Shown one piece after another: positions 56,624 through 64,000 of a stretch of DNA of 64,000 nt (its first letter is position 1; the number at the start of each line of letters is the position of its first letter). The translations under genes and the position numbers were made by a program. Origin of the DNA: Enterococcus canis NBRC 100695. Lineage in GTDB: Bacteria; Bacillota; Bacilli; Lactobacillales; Enterococcaceae. The notes under the pieces were generated by a model that made no database searches, had not been told where the DNA came from, and worked only from the letters and a program-made list of their open reading frames with translations. The stretch spans positions 124,001-188,000 of the forward strand of contig NZ_BCQJ01000001.1 in NCBI RefSeq assembly GCF_001544375.1, in the 5' to 3' direction.

Positions 56624-57507
56624 ATTTTGCGTAAAACGCTGATAAATTGGCGAGCACTTTGCGATAAATGACTAGTAGCTGGGTATACCACGATTAAACG
56701 ATTCTCGGGGCTATGGGCCAGCGGGACTAGAACCAGTCCTTTTTCAGCCGCGCGAGTTACGATACCTGACCCTGAGGCATAAGCATTGGTATTAACTAAC
56801 AAATTCATTAAAGTACTGCGATCACTGGTGTAGATAACACTCTCTTGATCTGGGATATCCAGCAGGTCTTCCGCGAAATAAGCGGAGTTCCCCGCCTCTT
56901 GAGTGAAACGAATTTGCGGATAGGCATTTAAATCAGCAACCTCAAGCACTTCTTTATTTGCCAGCGGGTGTTGCTGACCGAGAAAAATATGTGTTTGAAA
57001 GCTGCCTACGATTTCATAAGCTAAATCGGCTTTTTCCAAAAAGCGCAACAGTGCTAGTTCATTTGCCTCACTTAGATGCAGTACGCCTAATTCACTCTGC
57101 CCCTTCTGCACCTCTTCAACGACTTTCATAGTGGTTGTTTCAAACAAACGAAAGCTGTGAAACAAAGACTGGCATTCATTGACGATTGTGGCAAAGGCGT
57201 TTCCGAGAAAATCGTAATGTTGTGCCGCAACCGAAAATTGGGTCTTCCGCTCCTCCTGCTTAAAGCGCAACTCCATTAACTCGATTTGATTCAGAACACG
57301 CTGCGCGTCATCTAAAAATTCGCTACCCGCTTTCGTCAAGCTAACCCCTTTATTGGTTCGAATAAACAGCTTTGTGCCCAGCTCTTCTTCCAACTCTTTC
57401 ACAGCGCTGGATAAGCTGGGTTGTGAGATATAAAGTTTTCTGGCAGCCTCTCGAAAGCTGCCGCTATTGGCAATGGCAGTCACGTATTTCAATTGTTGAA
57501 AATTCAT
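56611..57507 (-). CDS. LysR-family transcriptional regulator
   Basis: A 298-residue LTTR. The N-terminal helix-turn-helix is at about 18-37 (SFREAARKLYISQPSLSSAV), followed by a long linker helix and the effector domain with FLEKADLAYE and RFTQEAGNS. It starts 5 bp after the carbonic anhydrase gene and is probably co-transcribed with it, so its target may include that gene or a CO2/pH-related one (inference). Confidence 0.93.
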   Translation of the reverse strand: MNFQQLKYVTAIANSGSFREAARKLYISQPSLSSAVKELEEELGTKLFIRTNKGVSLTKAGSEFLDDAQRVLNQIELMELRFKQEERKTQFSVAAQHYDFLGNAFATIVNECQSLFHSFRLFETTTMKVVEEVQKGQSELGVLHLSEANELALLRFLEKADLAYEIVGSFQTHIFLGQQHPLANKEVLEVADLNAYPQIRFTQEAGNSAYFAEDLLDIPDQESVIYTSDRSTLMNLLVNTNAYASGSGIVTRAAEKGLVLVPLAHSPENRLIVVYPATSHLSQSARQFISVLRKIIAV

Positions 57508-57512
57508 TTAGC

Positions 57513-58184
57513 TCACTCCACAAAGTAGACTTTTCGCCCATTTAAAGGCTGGATAGGACGATTATTATGACCATTATCCCCCTGCAATTCCATGTACAGC
57601 TCATTGGCGATTAAACCTGGTTCGCTCATAACGAACCACGGAATCGGTCCGACTGTCGGTGGTGTGGTCAGGGAGCCTTCGTATTGATAATAGCTTAGTA
57701 GCTCTGGCAAGAACATTTCCGGGTTGAAGAAAAACTCGCCTTTATTGACGCCCGCCTCAATATCTCCTAAGCGTAAGCCACGATCCTCATCCAAATCTAG
57801 CAAAATACCGATCACTAAGTTTTGCTGCTCATGAGTATGCACCAAATGACACTCGATAGGATAGGAATGCTTTTCGACAATATGTTCACCAGGAGTATGG
57901 AAATGGATATCTGATAAGACGTAACGTACTCCTTGATAATTCACGAAGCTTTCTCGTTCTGGTGGAACAAAATGGGCAGCGTGATTAAAACGTTGCGCGA
58001 AGAAACGTTCTCTTTGATAATGAAATTTTAGTTGGATTTTTTCTGGATCGACAACACATTGTGCTTCCAGCAGTTCGATAGGCGATTGATCAGGAAAATC
58101 ACGACCGCAAGCAAACTGTTCACACAAGTGATGCCAATTTTCTGGACCATTGGGACCAGATTCGTATTGCCATATTGGATTCAC
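57513..58184 (-). CDS. Alpha-class carbonic anhydrase, apparently cytoplasmic
   Basis: A 223-residue alpha-carbonic anhydrase interconverting CO2 and bicarbonate. Zinc ligands are His94 and His96 (DIHFHTPGEH) and His113 (ECHLVH), and the substrate-pocket motif YEGSLTTPP is near 187. The start is GTG 58184 behind AAGGAGG. No signal peptide is present, although bacterial alpha enzymes are usually exported. It is co-transcribed with the LysR gene. Confidence 0.92.
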   Translation of the reverse strand: MNPIWQYESGPNGPENWHHLCEQFACGRDFPDQSPIELLEAQCVVDPEKIQLKFHYQRERFFAQRFNHAAHFVPPERESFVNYQGVRYVLSDIHFHTPGEHIVEKHSYPIECHLVHTHEQQNLVIGILLDLDEDRGLRLGDIEAGVNKGEFFFNPEMFLPELLSYYQYEGSLTTPPTVGPIPWFVMSEPGLIANELYMELQGDNGHNNRPIQPLNGRKVYFVE

Positions 58185-58297
58185 GTTGCTGCCTCCTTTT
58201 CAGTTTAGATTAGCTTACCTTTATAAAAATTGCAATTTCCAAGTCTCTTCTCACAGCCAATTTGATTTTTTGAGTATACTGTATATGAGGTGAGAAA

Positions 58298-58741
58298 ATG
58301 GAAATCAAGACGATGTATCAAGAAGATGCTGACTGGGATCAAGCAGCTGAAATGATTCAGCAGCAAGAATGGTCAGCTGCTCAATTTTTAGCAAAACGTA
58401 TGCAGGAACGGCAACTTAAAGACTGGGAAGGCGTGATTATTGCCACTGAAAATGACCAGCTAGCCGGCTTTACGTCCTTCGTGGAAAAGGACATTTTGAA
58501 AGAAGGTGATTATACGCCGTTTATTGCAACGGTTTACGTCAACCCTGACTTTCGTGGTCGCTTTTTAGCTAAATCACTCGTCGCACAGGCCGAACATGCC
58601 TTGATCAAAGCGGGCTACAAAACCGTTTTTCTAGTCACTAGCTTAGAAAATTTCTATGAAAAAATGGGCTATCACCTGATTAAACCTGTCCAGGATATTT
58701 TTGACCGGCCCATGAAATTGTATCAAAAATCTTTAACCTAA
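58298..58741 (+). CDS. GNAT-family N-acetyltransferase
   Basis: A 147-residue GNAT protein. The acetyl-CoA-binding motif VNPDFRGRFLAKSLVAQAE near 92 (R/Q-x-x-G-x-G/A variant) and the C-terminal LENFYEKMGYHLI near 122 are typical. The substrate is unknown. It starts at ATG 58298 behind GAGGTGAG and is followed by a nested terminator. Confidence 0.88.
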   Translation: MEIKTMYQEDADWDQAAEMIQQQEWSAAQFLAKRMQERQLKDWEGVIIATENDQLAGFTSFVEKDILKEGDYTPFIATVYVNPDFRGRFLAKSLVAQAEHALIKAGYKTVFLVTSLENFYEKMGYHLIKPVQDIFDRPMKLYQKSLT

Positions 58742-58743
58742 GG

Positions 58744-58827
58744 AAAAACCGCAGTCATCCTACGGCAAGCCAAAGTTGCTGATTCAGCCAACTTCAAGGC
58801 CTGCTAACGGATACTGCGGCTTTTTTT
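58744..58827. terminator. Nested bidirectional terminator
   Basis: The outer stem CCGCAGT-ATCC / GGATACTGCGG (58749-58760 with 58809-58819) has A and T runs on both sides and encloses an inner hairpin (AAGTTG 58773-58778 with CAACTT 58789-58794). It serves the convergent GNAT and LCP genes. Confidence 0.8.
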
Positions 58828-59773
58828 ATTCGGTCACACTGGAAGAGTCAGTTGAACTATTATTCACGTAGTCTAGGTCTAATGCTTGATCCAGTTCAGT
58901 TCGAACCCGTGCTAATTCCTCATCAGAAATCCCTTGATAAGAAACACCATCTTGCATGAAGCCGTCCCCTTGTAGTTGATCACTCTTGATCGAACTAAAA
59001 GAGTCGCGGTCATTTAACGCAATATTTTGCATCTCGTCCCAGGTCATATCTGTTTTGATGTTGCCTTCCATGGCTTTCAAGATGTTTTGGTAATTGGTGA
59101 CACTATTGATTGAAAGAGCTTTTTTCGCAATCGCCGCTACGACTTGACGTTGCCGTTCTTGCCGACCGTAGTCGCCATTAGGATCTTCATAACGCATTCT
59201 TGAATAAGCTAAGGCTTCCTCGCCATTTAATGAAAGCTTCCCAATAGCAAAGTGATGGTCATCTTGGCTAAAGTCCAATTTATTGTCGACTTCAATGCCG
59301 CCAACGGCATCAACTAGTTCTTGCAATCCTTTGAGGTTGACAGTCACATAATAGTTGATGGGAATGTCCAATAATTTGCTGACACTGGCCATACTCATAG
59401 CTGCGCCGCCAAAGGCATAGGCATGGTTAATTTTATCCTCTGTGCCGTGGCCAACGATTTCAGTATAAGTATCGCGGGCGATACTAACTAAAGTTGTTTC
59501 ATTCTTTTTAGGATTCACAGTAGCCACCATCATTGTATCCGAACGACCTTGATCAGTCCGGCCTAAATCGCCGGTATCGATTCCTAAAAGCAGCACGGAG
59601 AATGGTTCTCCGGCTTTAACCGTGGCTTGATTATCATGATCCACTTTTTCATACATCGTGTTTGCTGAATTTTTAACATCGAAATAAACCTTGGCTGCAT
59701 AGCCGCAAACTGCGATTACTAGAATCAATAACACACTAAAGACACTCAGTATGATTTTCTTCTTCTTTGACAT
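58826..59773 (-). CDS. LytR-CpsA-Psr (LCP) family cell-wall polymer ligase
   Basis: About 315 residues. After a basic cytoplasmic stretch and a membrane segment (about 7-28) comes the LCP domain with FSVLLLGIDTGD near 60, RSDTMMVATVNP near 75, SIARDTY near 92, and YSRMRYED near 190, whose Arg and Asp bind polyprenyl-phosphate. It attaches wall teichoic acids or polysaccharides to peptidoglycan. ATG 59773 behind GAGGGGG is preferred to the upstream start at 59827. The C-terminal tail is Ser/Thr-rich. Confidence 0.95.
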   Translation of the reverse strand: MSKKKKIILSVFSVLLILVIAVCGYAAKVYFDVKNSANTMYEKVDHDNQATVKAGEPFSVLLLGIDTGDLGRTDQGRSDTMMVATVNPKKNETTLVSIARDTYTEIVGHGTEDKINHAYAFGGAAMSMASVSKLLDIPINYYVTVNLKGLQELVDAVGGIEVDNKLDFSQDDHHFAIGKLSLNGEEALAYSRMRYEDPNGDYGRQERQRQVVAAIAKKALSINSVTNYQNILKAMEGNIKTDMTWDEMQNIALNDRDSFSSIKSDQLQGDGFMQDGVSYQGISDEELARVRTELDQALDLDYVNNSSTDSSSVTE

Positions 59774-59899
59774 AGTTACCCCCTCGTGCTTTTTTTCTAT
59801 TATAAACAAAATCCAATCGGAAACCAAACGGATGGCCGTTTTTCAGTAAAATAGCGCTCGTTCTTAAGCAGTTGTTAAGCTTTGTCATTTCATTACAGC

Positions 59900-59923
59900 A
59901 AAAAAGCCGAGCAAAAGCTCGGC
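59900..59923 (-). terminator. Terminator of cysK
   Basis: GCCGAGC (59906-59912) pairs with GCTCGGC (59917-59923), followed by TTTTTT on the minus strand. Confidence 0.9.
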
Positions 59924-59936
59924 CCTGTTTCATTTA

Positions 59937-60866
59937 TTAAGCATCAAATTGATAAAGCGCGGTAGATAGGTAGCGTTCTCCATTATCTGGTACGATGGCT
60001 AAGACTTTCTTGCCAGCACCAAGCTTTTCTGCTGTTTTCAAAGCGGCGGCAATCGCTGCCCCAGAGGAAATTCCCACTAAAAAGCCTTCTTCTTTTGCCA
60101 CGCGACGAGCCATTTCCATAGCATCATCACTAGAGATGCCAATGACTTCATCATAGACCTTCGTATCTAATACTTTCGGAATAAAACCAGTCCCAATTCC
60201 TTGAATTTTATGTGGACCAGGTTGTCCGCCTTCTAAAACGGCAGATTCTGTTGGTTCAACCGCCACTACTTTGATTTCAGGATAAACCCGTTTCAGTTCT
60301 TCGCCAGCACCGCTGATAGTACCACCTGTACCGACGCCAGCAATGAAAGCATCAAGTCCTGCTTGACCAAAGGTGTTCGCGATTTCAACCCCAGTGGTTT
60401 TCGCATGAACCGCTGGATTGGCTGGATTATCGAATTGTAATGGCATAAAGTAACCATGTTCTTGACTTAATTCTGTCGCTTTATTGATAGAACCTTTGAT
60501 ACCTTCAGCTCCCGGTGTCAAAATCAGTTCAGCGCCATAAGCTTGCATCAATTTGCGGCGTTCTACACTCATGGTGTCGGGCATTACGATAATCACTTTA
60601 TACCCTTTAGCTGCCCCAACCATTGACAAGCCAATCCCTGTATTCCCACTAGTTGGCTCGATAATGGTGTCACCAGGTTTCAAAATGCCATCTGCTTCTG
60701 CTTTTTCAATCATACTGAGGGCGATACGATCTTTTACACTACTGCCAGGATTGAAAAATTCCAGCTTTACATAAACATCGGCTGCGCCGTCGGGAACCAC
60801 CCGATTCAACTTAACGATTGGTGTATTCCCAATCAACTCTGTAATATTGTTATAAATTTTTGTCAT
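59937..60866 (-). CDS. cysK: Cysteine synthase A (O-acetylserine sulfhydrylase)
   Basis: A 309-residue PLP enzyme making cysteine from O-acetylserine and sulfide. The Lys of GSSVKDRIA near 43 binds PLP, and the [11 protein letters not shown] near 69 and GTGGTISG near 178 loops are typical. ATG 60866 follows AAAGGAG; the longer frame to 60971 would include the promoter. It is monocistronic. Confidence 0.95.
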   Translation of the reverse strand: MTKIYNNITELIGNTPIVKLNRVVPDGAADVYVKLEFFNPGSSVKDRIALSMIEKAEADGILKPGDTIIEPTSGNTGIGLSMVGAAKGYKVIIVMPDTMSVERRKLMQAYGAELILTPGAEGIKGSINKATELSQEHGYFMPLQFDNPANPAVHAKTTGVEIANTFGQAGLDAFIAGVGTGGTISGAGEELKRVYPEIKVVAVEPTESAVLEGGQPGPHKIQGIGTGFIPKVLDTKVYDEVIGISSDDAMEMARRVAKEEGFLVGISSGAAIAAALKTAEKLGAGKKVLAIVPDNGERYLSTALYQFDA

Positions 60867-60907
60867 GGTCTTTCGTCTCCTTTTTTCTTTCTCTTCTTTA
60901 TGATAAA

Positions 60908-60971
60908 GTAACCAAAGGGAAGTTACCAATAATATGTTTTCATCATACGCCAAAAACGAGATCGTTTTCAA
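60908..60971 (-). promoter_or_regulatory. cysK promoter with possible operator
   Basis: On the minus strand TTGAAA (60966-60971), an 18 bp spacer and TATGAT (60942-60947) form a good promoter. About 15 bp downstream lies GTAAC-N9-GTTAC (60908-60926), a candidate repressor site. Confidence 0.65.
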
Positions 60972-61037
60972 TTTCTTTTGAAATGACGATCGTGATAGGT
61001 TCTGCCTTTCACTAAATTATCAGAAATGAGGTTCTTT

Positions 61038-62036
61038 ATGGAAATCATTCATATAAGCCCACGCGGCTACTGTTATGGGGTCGTAGATGCCATGGTTATT
61101 GCCCGCAATGCCAGTTTAGATACTGATTTGCCCCGTCCTATTTATCTATTGGGAATGCTCGTTCATAATGAGCATGTGACAGCTGCTTTTGAAGAAGCCG
61201 GTATCATCACCCTAGATGGCCCCAATCGCCTCGCAATTTTAGAGCAGGTAACCGAAGGAACAGTCATTTTTACCGCCCACGGCATTTCTCCGCAAGTCAA
61301 AGCGCGGGCTATTGAAAAAGGCTTGGTGACCATTGACGCGACTTGCCCAGATGTCACGATTACTCATGAGTTGATCAAACAACATGTCGATCAAGGCTAT
61401 GAGGTCCTTTATATTGGTAAAAAAGGCCATCCGGAACCAGAAGGCGCTATGGGCGTCGCACCGGAGCACGTTTTTTTACTAAGCAACTTGGCTGATTTGG
61501 AACAGCTGCCTGACCTATCTGAAAGAAAACTGTTTTTAACGAATCAAACAACAATGAGTCAATGGGATGTCAGCGATTTAATGTCAGCGATTCAAGAGCG
61601 CTACCCGCAAGTGGAAATACATAAAGAAATATGTTTAGCCACGCAAGTTCGGCAAGAAGCCGTAGCTGAACAAGCTGGTGATTGTGATTTAACCTTAGTT
61701 GTAGGCGATCCTCGCAGTAATAATAGTAATCGCCTGGCACAAGTTTCCATCCAGCAGGCCCAAACATCTGCTCATCGTATTGGCAATGTAGCAGATATTG
61801 ATCCGGCATGGCTCATGGAAGTGGAGCGTGTCGCCGTTACAGCGGGCGCCTCAACGCCAACGCCTATCGTCAGAGAGGTCGTTCAATATTTAGAAAGCTT
61901 TGATCCTAAAGACCCAGAAACTTGGCATAAACAGTCAGCTGTCCCGGCAGATACCATTCTACCTCGGCCACGAAAAAAGGATCTTACTAAAAAAAGAGAA
62001 CAGCGATTAGCTGATCTCCGTGAAGGTAAACGATAA
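61038..62036 (+). CDS. ispH: 4-hydroxy-3-methylbut-2-enyl diphosphate reductase IspH
   Basis: About 332 residues. IspH makes IPP and DMAPP from HMBPP in the last step of the MEP pathway. The three cluster cysteines are in RGYCYGVV (residue 12), DATCPDV (near 99) and EICLAT (near 196); [33 protein letters not shown] and AGASTP keep other active-site residues. A basic C-terminal tail of about 25 residues extends past the usual end. ATG 61038 is chosen because GAGG lies just upstream. Confidence 0.95.
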   Translation: MEIIHISPRGYCYGVVDAMVIARNASLDTDLPRPIYLLGMLVHNEHVTAAFEEAGIITLDGPNRLAILEQVTEGTVIFTAHGISPQVKARAIEKGLVTIDATCPDVTITHELIKQHVDQGYEVLYIGKKGHPEPEGAMGVAPEHVFLLSNLADLEQLPDLSERKLFLTNQTTMSQWDVSDLMSAIQERYPQVEIHKEICLATQVRQEAVAEQAGDCDLTLVVGDPRSNNSNRLAQVSIQQAQTSAHRIGNVADIDPAWLMEVERVAVTAGASTPTPIVREVVQYLESFDPKDPETWHKQSAVPADTILPRPRKKDLTKKREQRLADLREGKR

Positions 62037-62042
62037 AACGCT

Positions 62043-62075
62043 CCGCCTAGTCAGCTTTTGACTAGGCGGTTTTTT
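62043..62075. terminator. Bidirectional terminator after ispH
   Basis: CCGCCTAGTCA (62043-62053) pairs with TGACTAGGCGG (62059-62069), with a T run on the plus strand. Confidence 0.88.
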
Positions 62076-63094
62076 CAGCGAAAATCACCGACTAACACGA
62101 CTTTCCCCTGCATATGTCCGGCTTCTACGTCCCGCGTGGCCTGTTTTAGATGCTCTACCGTGATGTCTTGATAGGTTTTAGTCACCGTTGGCTTAAGCTT
62201 ATTTGCTTCTGCTAATTGTGCCAACTGCTGCAAAATAGCCCCTTGTGACGCGATGCGATAATCATGGTCGGTCTTCGCGAACATATACTCCCAATCAAAG
62301 CTGACTGAGAGATTTTTTAAAGCTCCTAGTGGCAGTGCCTCTTGAATACCAACAATCGTCCCAATATGTCCGAAGGGTTTGATCAAGGCGGTCAACTGTT
62401 CAAAGTATTGCGTCACGTCATACAAAACCGCGATATAATCAAAGCTCTGCCGAGGCAAGTCTCGCAATGAATCTTGCAAAGGGACATGATGATCCAGTTC
62501 GTGAGCGCTGCCCATCTGTCTCAGCCAGGAAAACTTGGCTGGACTCGAGGTGCTATATACAGTCAAGCCAGCCCATGACGCTAACTGACTTAGAATCGAG
62601 CCGACGCCTCCCGCCCCATTAATGATTAAGATATCTCCTTCATTTGCTTGTGCTTGAGGCAGTAGTCCAAACTTTTCAAATAAAAGTTCAAAAGCCGTCA
62701 AACCTGTTAAAGGGATACTTACTGCTTCTGCATCAGTCCAATTTTCAGGAGCTAAGGCAACAATTTCTTCGGTAACCAACTGGAATCCTTGATTAGAACC
62801 CGCTCTTTTCGTAGTTCCCGCATAAAAGACGCGATCTCCTATCTGAAAGTCCTTCACCTCTGACCCGCTGGCGACTACTGTACCAACTGCATCGTAACCC
62901 AGTATTTTAAAAGACTCCTCTTTCTTAGCGGTACTTCTTAGCTTAGTATCCACTGGATTGACCGAGATTCCGCTAATTTTCACTAGCAAATCATGACCTG
63001 TAGGAACGGGAATCGGCAGCTTTTGTTCAATAAAACTATCGGCGTGTTCAATAGGATGTCCCGCATAAAAGCCGATTGCTTTCATTTCTTCCAT
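62075..63094 (-). CDS. Medium-chain dehydrogenase/reductase (quinone-oxidoreductase-like)
   Basis: A 339-residue MDR protein. GroES-like N-terminal domain (GYDAVGTVVASGSEVKDFQIGDRVF near 86), Rossmann domain with INGAGGVGSILSQLA near 158. The structural and catalytic Cys/His zinc ligands are absent, so it is a zinc-free quinone oxidoreductase or enoyl reductase type. ATG 63094 follows GGAGGAG. The substrate is unknown. Confidence 0.9.
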   Translation of the reverse strand: MEEMKAIGFYAGHPIEHADSFIEQKLPIPVPTGHDLLVKISGISVNPVDTKLRSTAKKEESFKILGYDAVGTVVASGSEVKDFQIGDRVFYAGTTKRAGSNQGFQLVTEEIVALAPENWTDAEAVSIPLTGLTAFELLFEKFGLLPQAQANEGDILIINGAGGVGSILSQLASWAGLTVYSTSSPAKFSWLRQMGSAHELDHHVPLQDSLRDLPRQSFDYIAVLYDVTQYFEQLTALIKPFGHIGTIVGIQEALPLGALKNLSVSFDWEYMFAKTDHDYRIASQGAILQQLAQLAEANKLKPTVTKTYQDITVEHLKQATRDVEAGHMQGKVVLVGDFR

Positions 63095-63409
63095 AATATC
63101 TCCTCCACTCTGAGTCTCATTACGTTAACCATAGATTTCGTTCATTAGACTGTCAACTAAACAGTCCCATGAAGGAAAAAAGTCATTCGTTAACTAAAAA
63201 ACCTTTAAAAGATTTTCGCGATCCCGACGACTGTCTACTCGAAGTTAAGGAAATACCGCTTCTACTTTTAGTCTTTTAAAAAACTAAAAGAGACTGGTCT
63301 ATAAACTCAAAAAGTTATATCCCAGTCTCTTCAGTATCCCAATAAACGGTGGAGGCAGAAGCAACGCCTTCTTATTTCTCGGAGTTAGATGTTTGTCCCA
63401 ACCGCTGAC
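63095..63409. other. Intergenic region with hairpins, no gene seen
   Basis: No coding sequence that I can support. It holds a small hairpin CTTTTAGT/ACTAAAAG (about 63265-63290) followed directly by the dispersed hairpin repeat at 63287-63332. Together they may terminate the gene at the window edge. Confidence 0.5.
63287..63332. repeat. Second copy of the dispersed hairpin repeat
   Basis: It shares ACTCAAAAAGT and the flanking ATATCCCA-TCTCTTC segment with the element at 33059-33103; the left arm is less well kept. It lies between the MDR gene and the gene at the edge. Confidence 0.75.
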
Positions 63410-64000
63410 TTATTTAGGGAGAAAACTTAGCGGTAGCTTTGCTCTGACCTCGTCTGCTTCATTGAACATTTCTTCTATAATTATTGCGACAGGTTGTACC
63501 TCATGGATGATTCCGGCAATTTGTCCAGCCATCAAAGAGCCATTCTCCGCATCTCCTTCAAAAACGGCTTTGCGCAGTGAACCCATCGTCAATTCTTCTA
63601 GCCTTTCTCGCGGCATTTGATCATGTTCCATCTGCAAGTATTTTTCTGCCATTGCGTTACTAATTACCCGGACTGGTGCACGGTTACTGCGACCAGTAAC
63701 TACTGTATCAGTATCTCGCGCAGTCACGACTGCCTGTTTATAACTTTCAGGAATCGGTACTTCTACCGAAGCTAAAAAGCGAGTGCCAATCTGAACACCA
63801 GAGGCCCCCAATGCAAAGCTGGCCACGATGCCCATGCCCATCAGCGATACCACCGGCAGCAATCACGGGAATCGTAACCGCTTGTGCTACTTGGCGGACT
63901 AAGGGAAAAGTGGCAGTTTCACCCACATGCCCGCCTGCTTCAGTACCTTCTGCTACGACACCATCCACCCCTAATTGTGCCATTTTAAGAGCTTGCGCTA
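63410..64000 (-). pseudogene. Frameshifted FabK/nitronate monooxygenase-like gene, partial
   Basis: Two overlapping frames together give the C-terminal half of a FabK/2-nitropropane-dioxygenase-like flavoprotein. The upstream frame encodes VAEGTEAGGHVGE and IPVIAAGGIADGHG; the downstream frame continues with IVASFALGASGVQIGTRF and ends at 63410. The junction near 63835-63845 needs one base fewer to be in frame and lies in the near-repeat GGGCATGGGCAT, so slippage or a sequencing error is likely. The 5' part lies outside the window. Confidence 0.8.

Noticed and set aside
59937-60971. CysK starting at 60971
   Set aside because: The extension reads through the promoter; ATG 60866 has the ribosome site.
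1-64000. Insertion sequences, prophage, CRISPR arrays, tRNA or rRNA genes
   Set aside because: No transposase, integrase island, regularly spaced repeats, tRNA-like cloverleaf or rRNA segments were seen.

Overview
The window is a 64 kb stretch of ordinary low-GC Gram-positive chromosome. It most probably comes from Enterococcus or a close relative in the Lactobacillales. Supporting this are the xerC-hslV-hslU-codY block, parE-parC after plsY, topA-dprA-rnhB-rbgA, a full shikimate operon ending in pheA, pflB-pflA, a family II pyrophosphatase (ppaC), and strong AGGAGG ribosome sites. No rRNA, tRNA, insertion sequence, prophage or CRISPR array was seen. Species assignment is inference.

Layout. 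(1) 1-5643, minus strand: a seven-gene catabolic operon under a LacI-family regulator. It encodes a TIM-barrel isomerase-like protein, a PfkB (KdgK-like) kinase, a hexulose-phosphate-synthase-like enzyme, a phosphohexuloisomerase, a membrane transporter and a hydantoinase-A-like protein cut by the window edge. Its promoter carries a perfect cre box and an AACCGGTT operator; a related operator and cre-like site lie upstream of psiE. (2) 6.2-19 kb: single genes and short operons (free-Met-sulfoxide reductase, NlpC/P60 hydrolase, ABC exporter, amidase, DUF membrane proteins, lipase-like protein, HD protein, ppaC). (3) 18.4-26.3 kb: pflA, pflB, parC, parE. (4) 26.4-39.6 kb: plsY, aldose-epimerase-like gene, codY, hslUV, xerC, a TetR regulator, trmFO, topA, dprA, rnhB, rbgA. 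(5) 39.8-47.9 kb: the aroE-aroF-aroB-aroC-tyrA-aroA-aroK-pheA operon. (6) 48-53.6 kb: a UMF1-type MFS protein, a phosphodiesterase and a trpXYZ-type ABC importer. (7) 53.6-64 kb: DUF1622 protein, rqcH, alpha-carbonic anhydrase with a LysR regulator, GNAT, LCP protein, cysK, ispH, an MDR oxidoreductase and a frameshifted FabK/nitronate-monooxygenase-like gene at the edge.

The most interesting system is regulatory. The aro operon and the trpXYZ transporter each start with a strong promoter and a short leader ORF that has a good ribosome site. The aro leader peptide is MNNHCHSQLNNYYFSYFR (Tyr/Phe-rich); the trp leader peptide is MTLFTKQVQSWQNWRR (two Trp). In both, the RNA after the leader stop codon can fold into the same chain of competing helices A:B, B:C, C:D and D:E, where D:E is an intrinsic terminator. 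A begins at the stop codon, and C carries the shared sequence TTGTATCTATG. Each leader also has a second terminator before the first structural gene. This looks like a leader-peptide attenuation family that coordinates aromatic amino-acid synthesis and tryptophan uptake, with no recognisable T-box. The helices are read directly from sequence; the mechanism is inference.

Many starts were moved inward from the longest ORF because a ribosome site sits better at an internal start (for example hslV, topA, xerC, aroE, cysK, the LCP gene, parC and the TetR gene).
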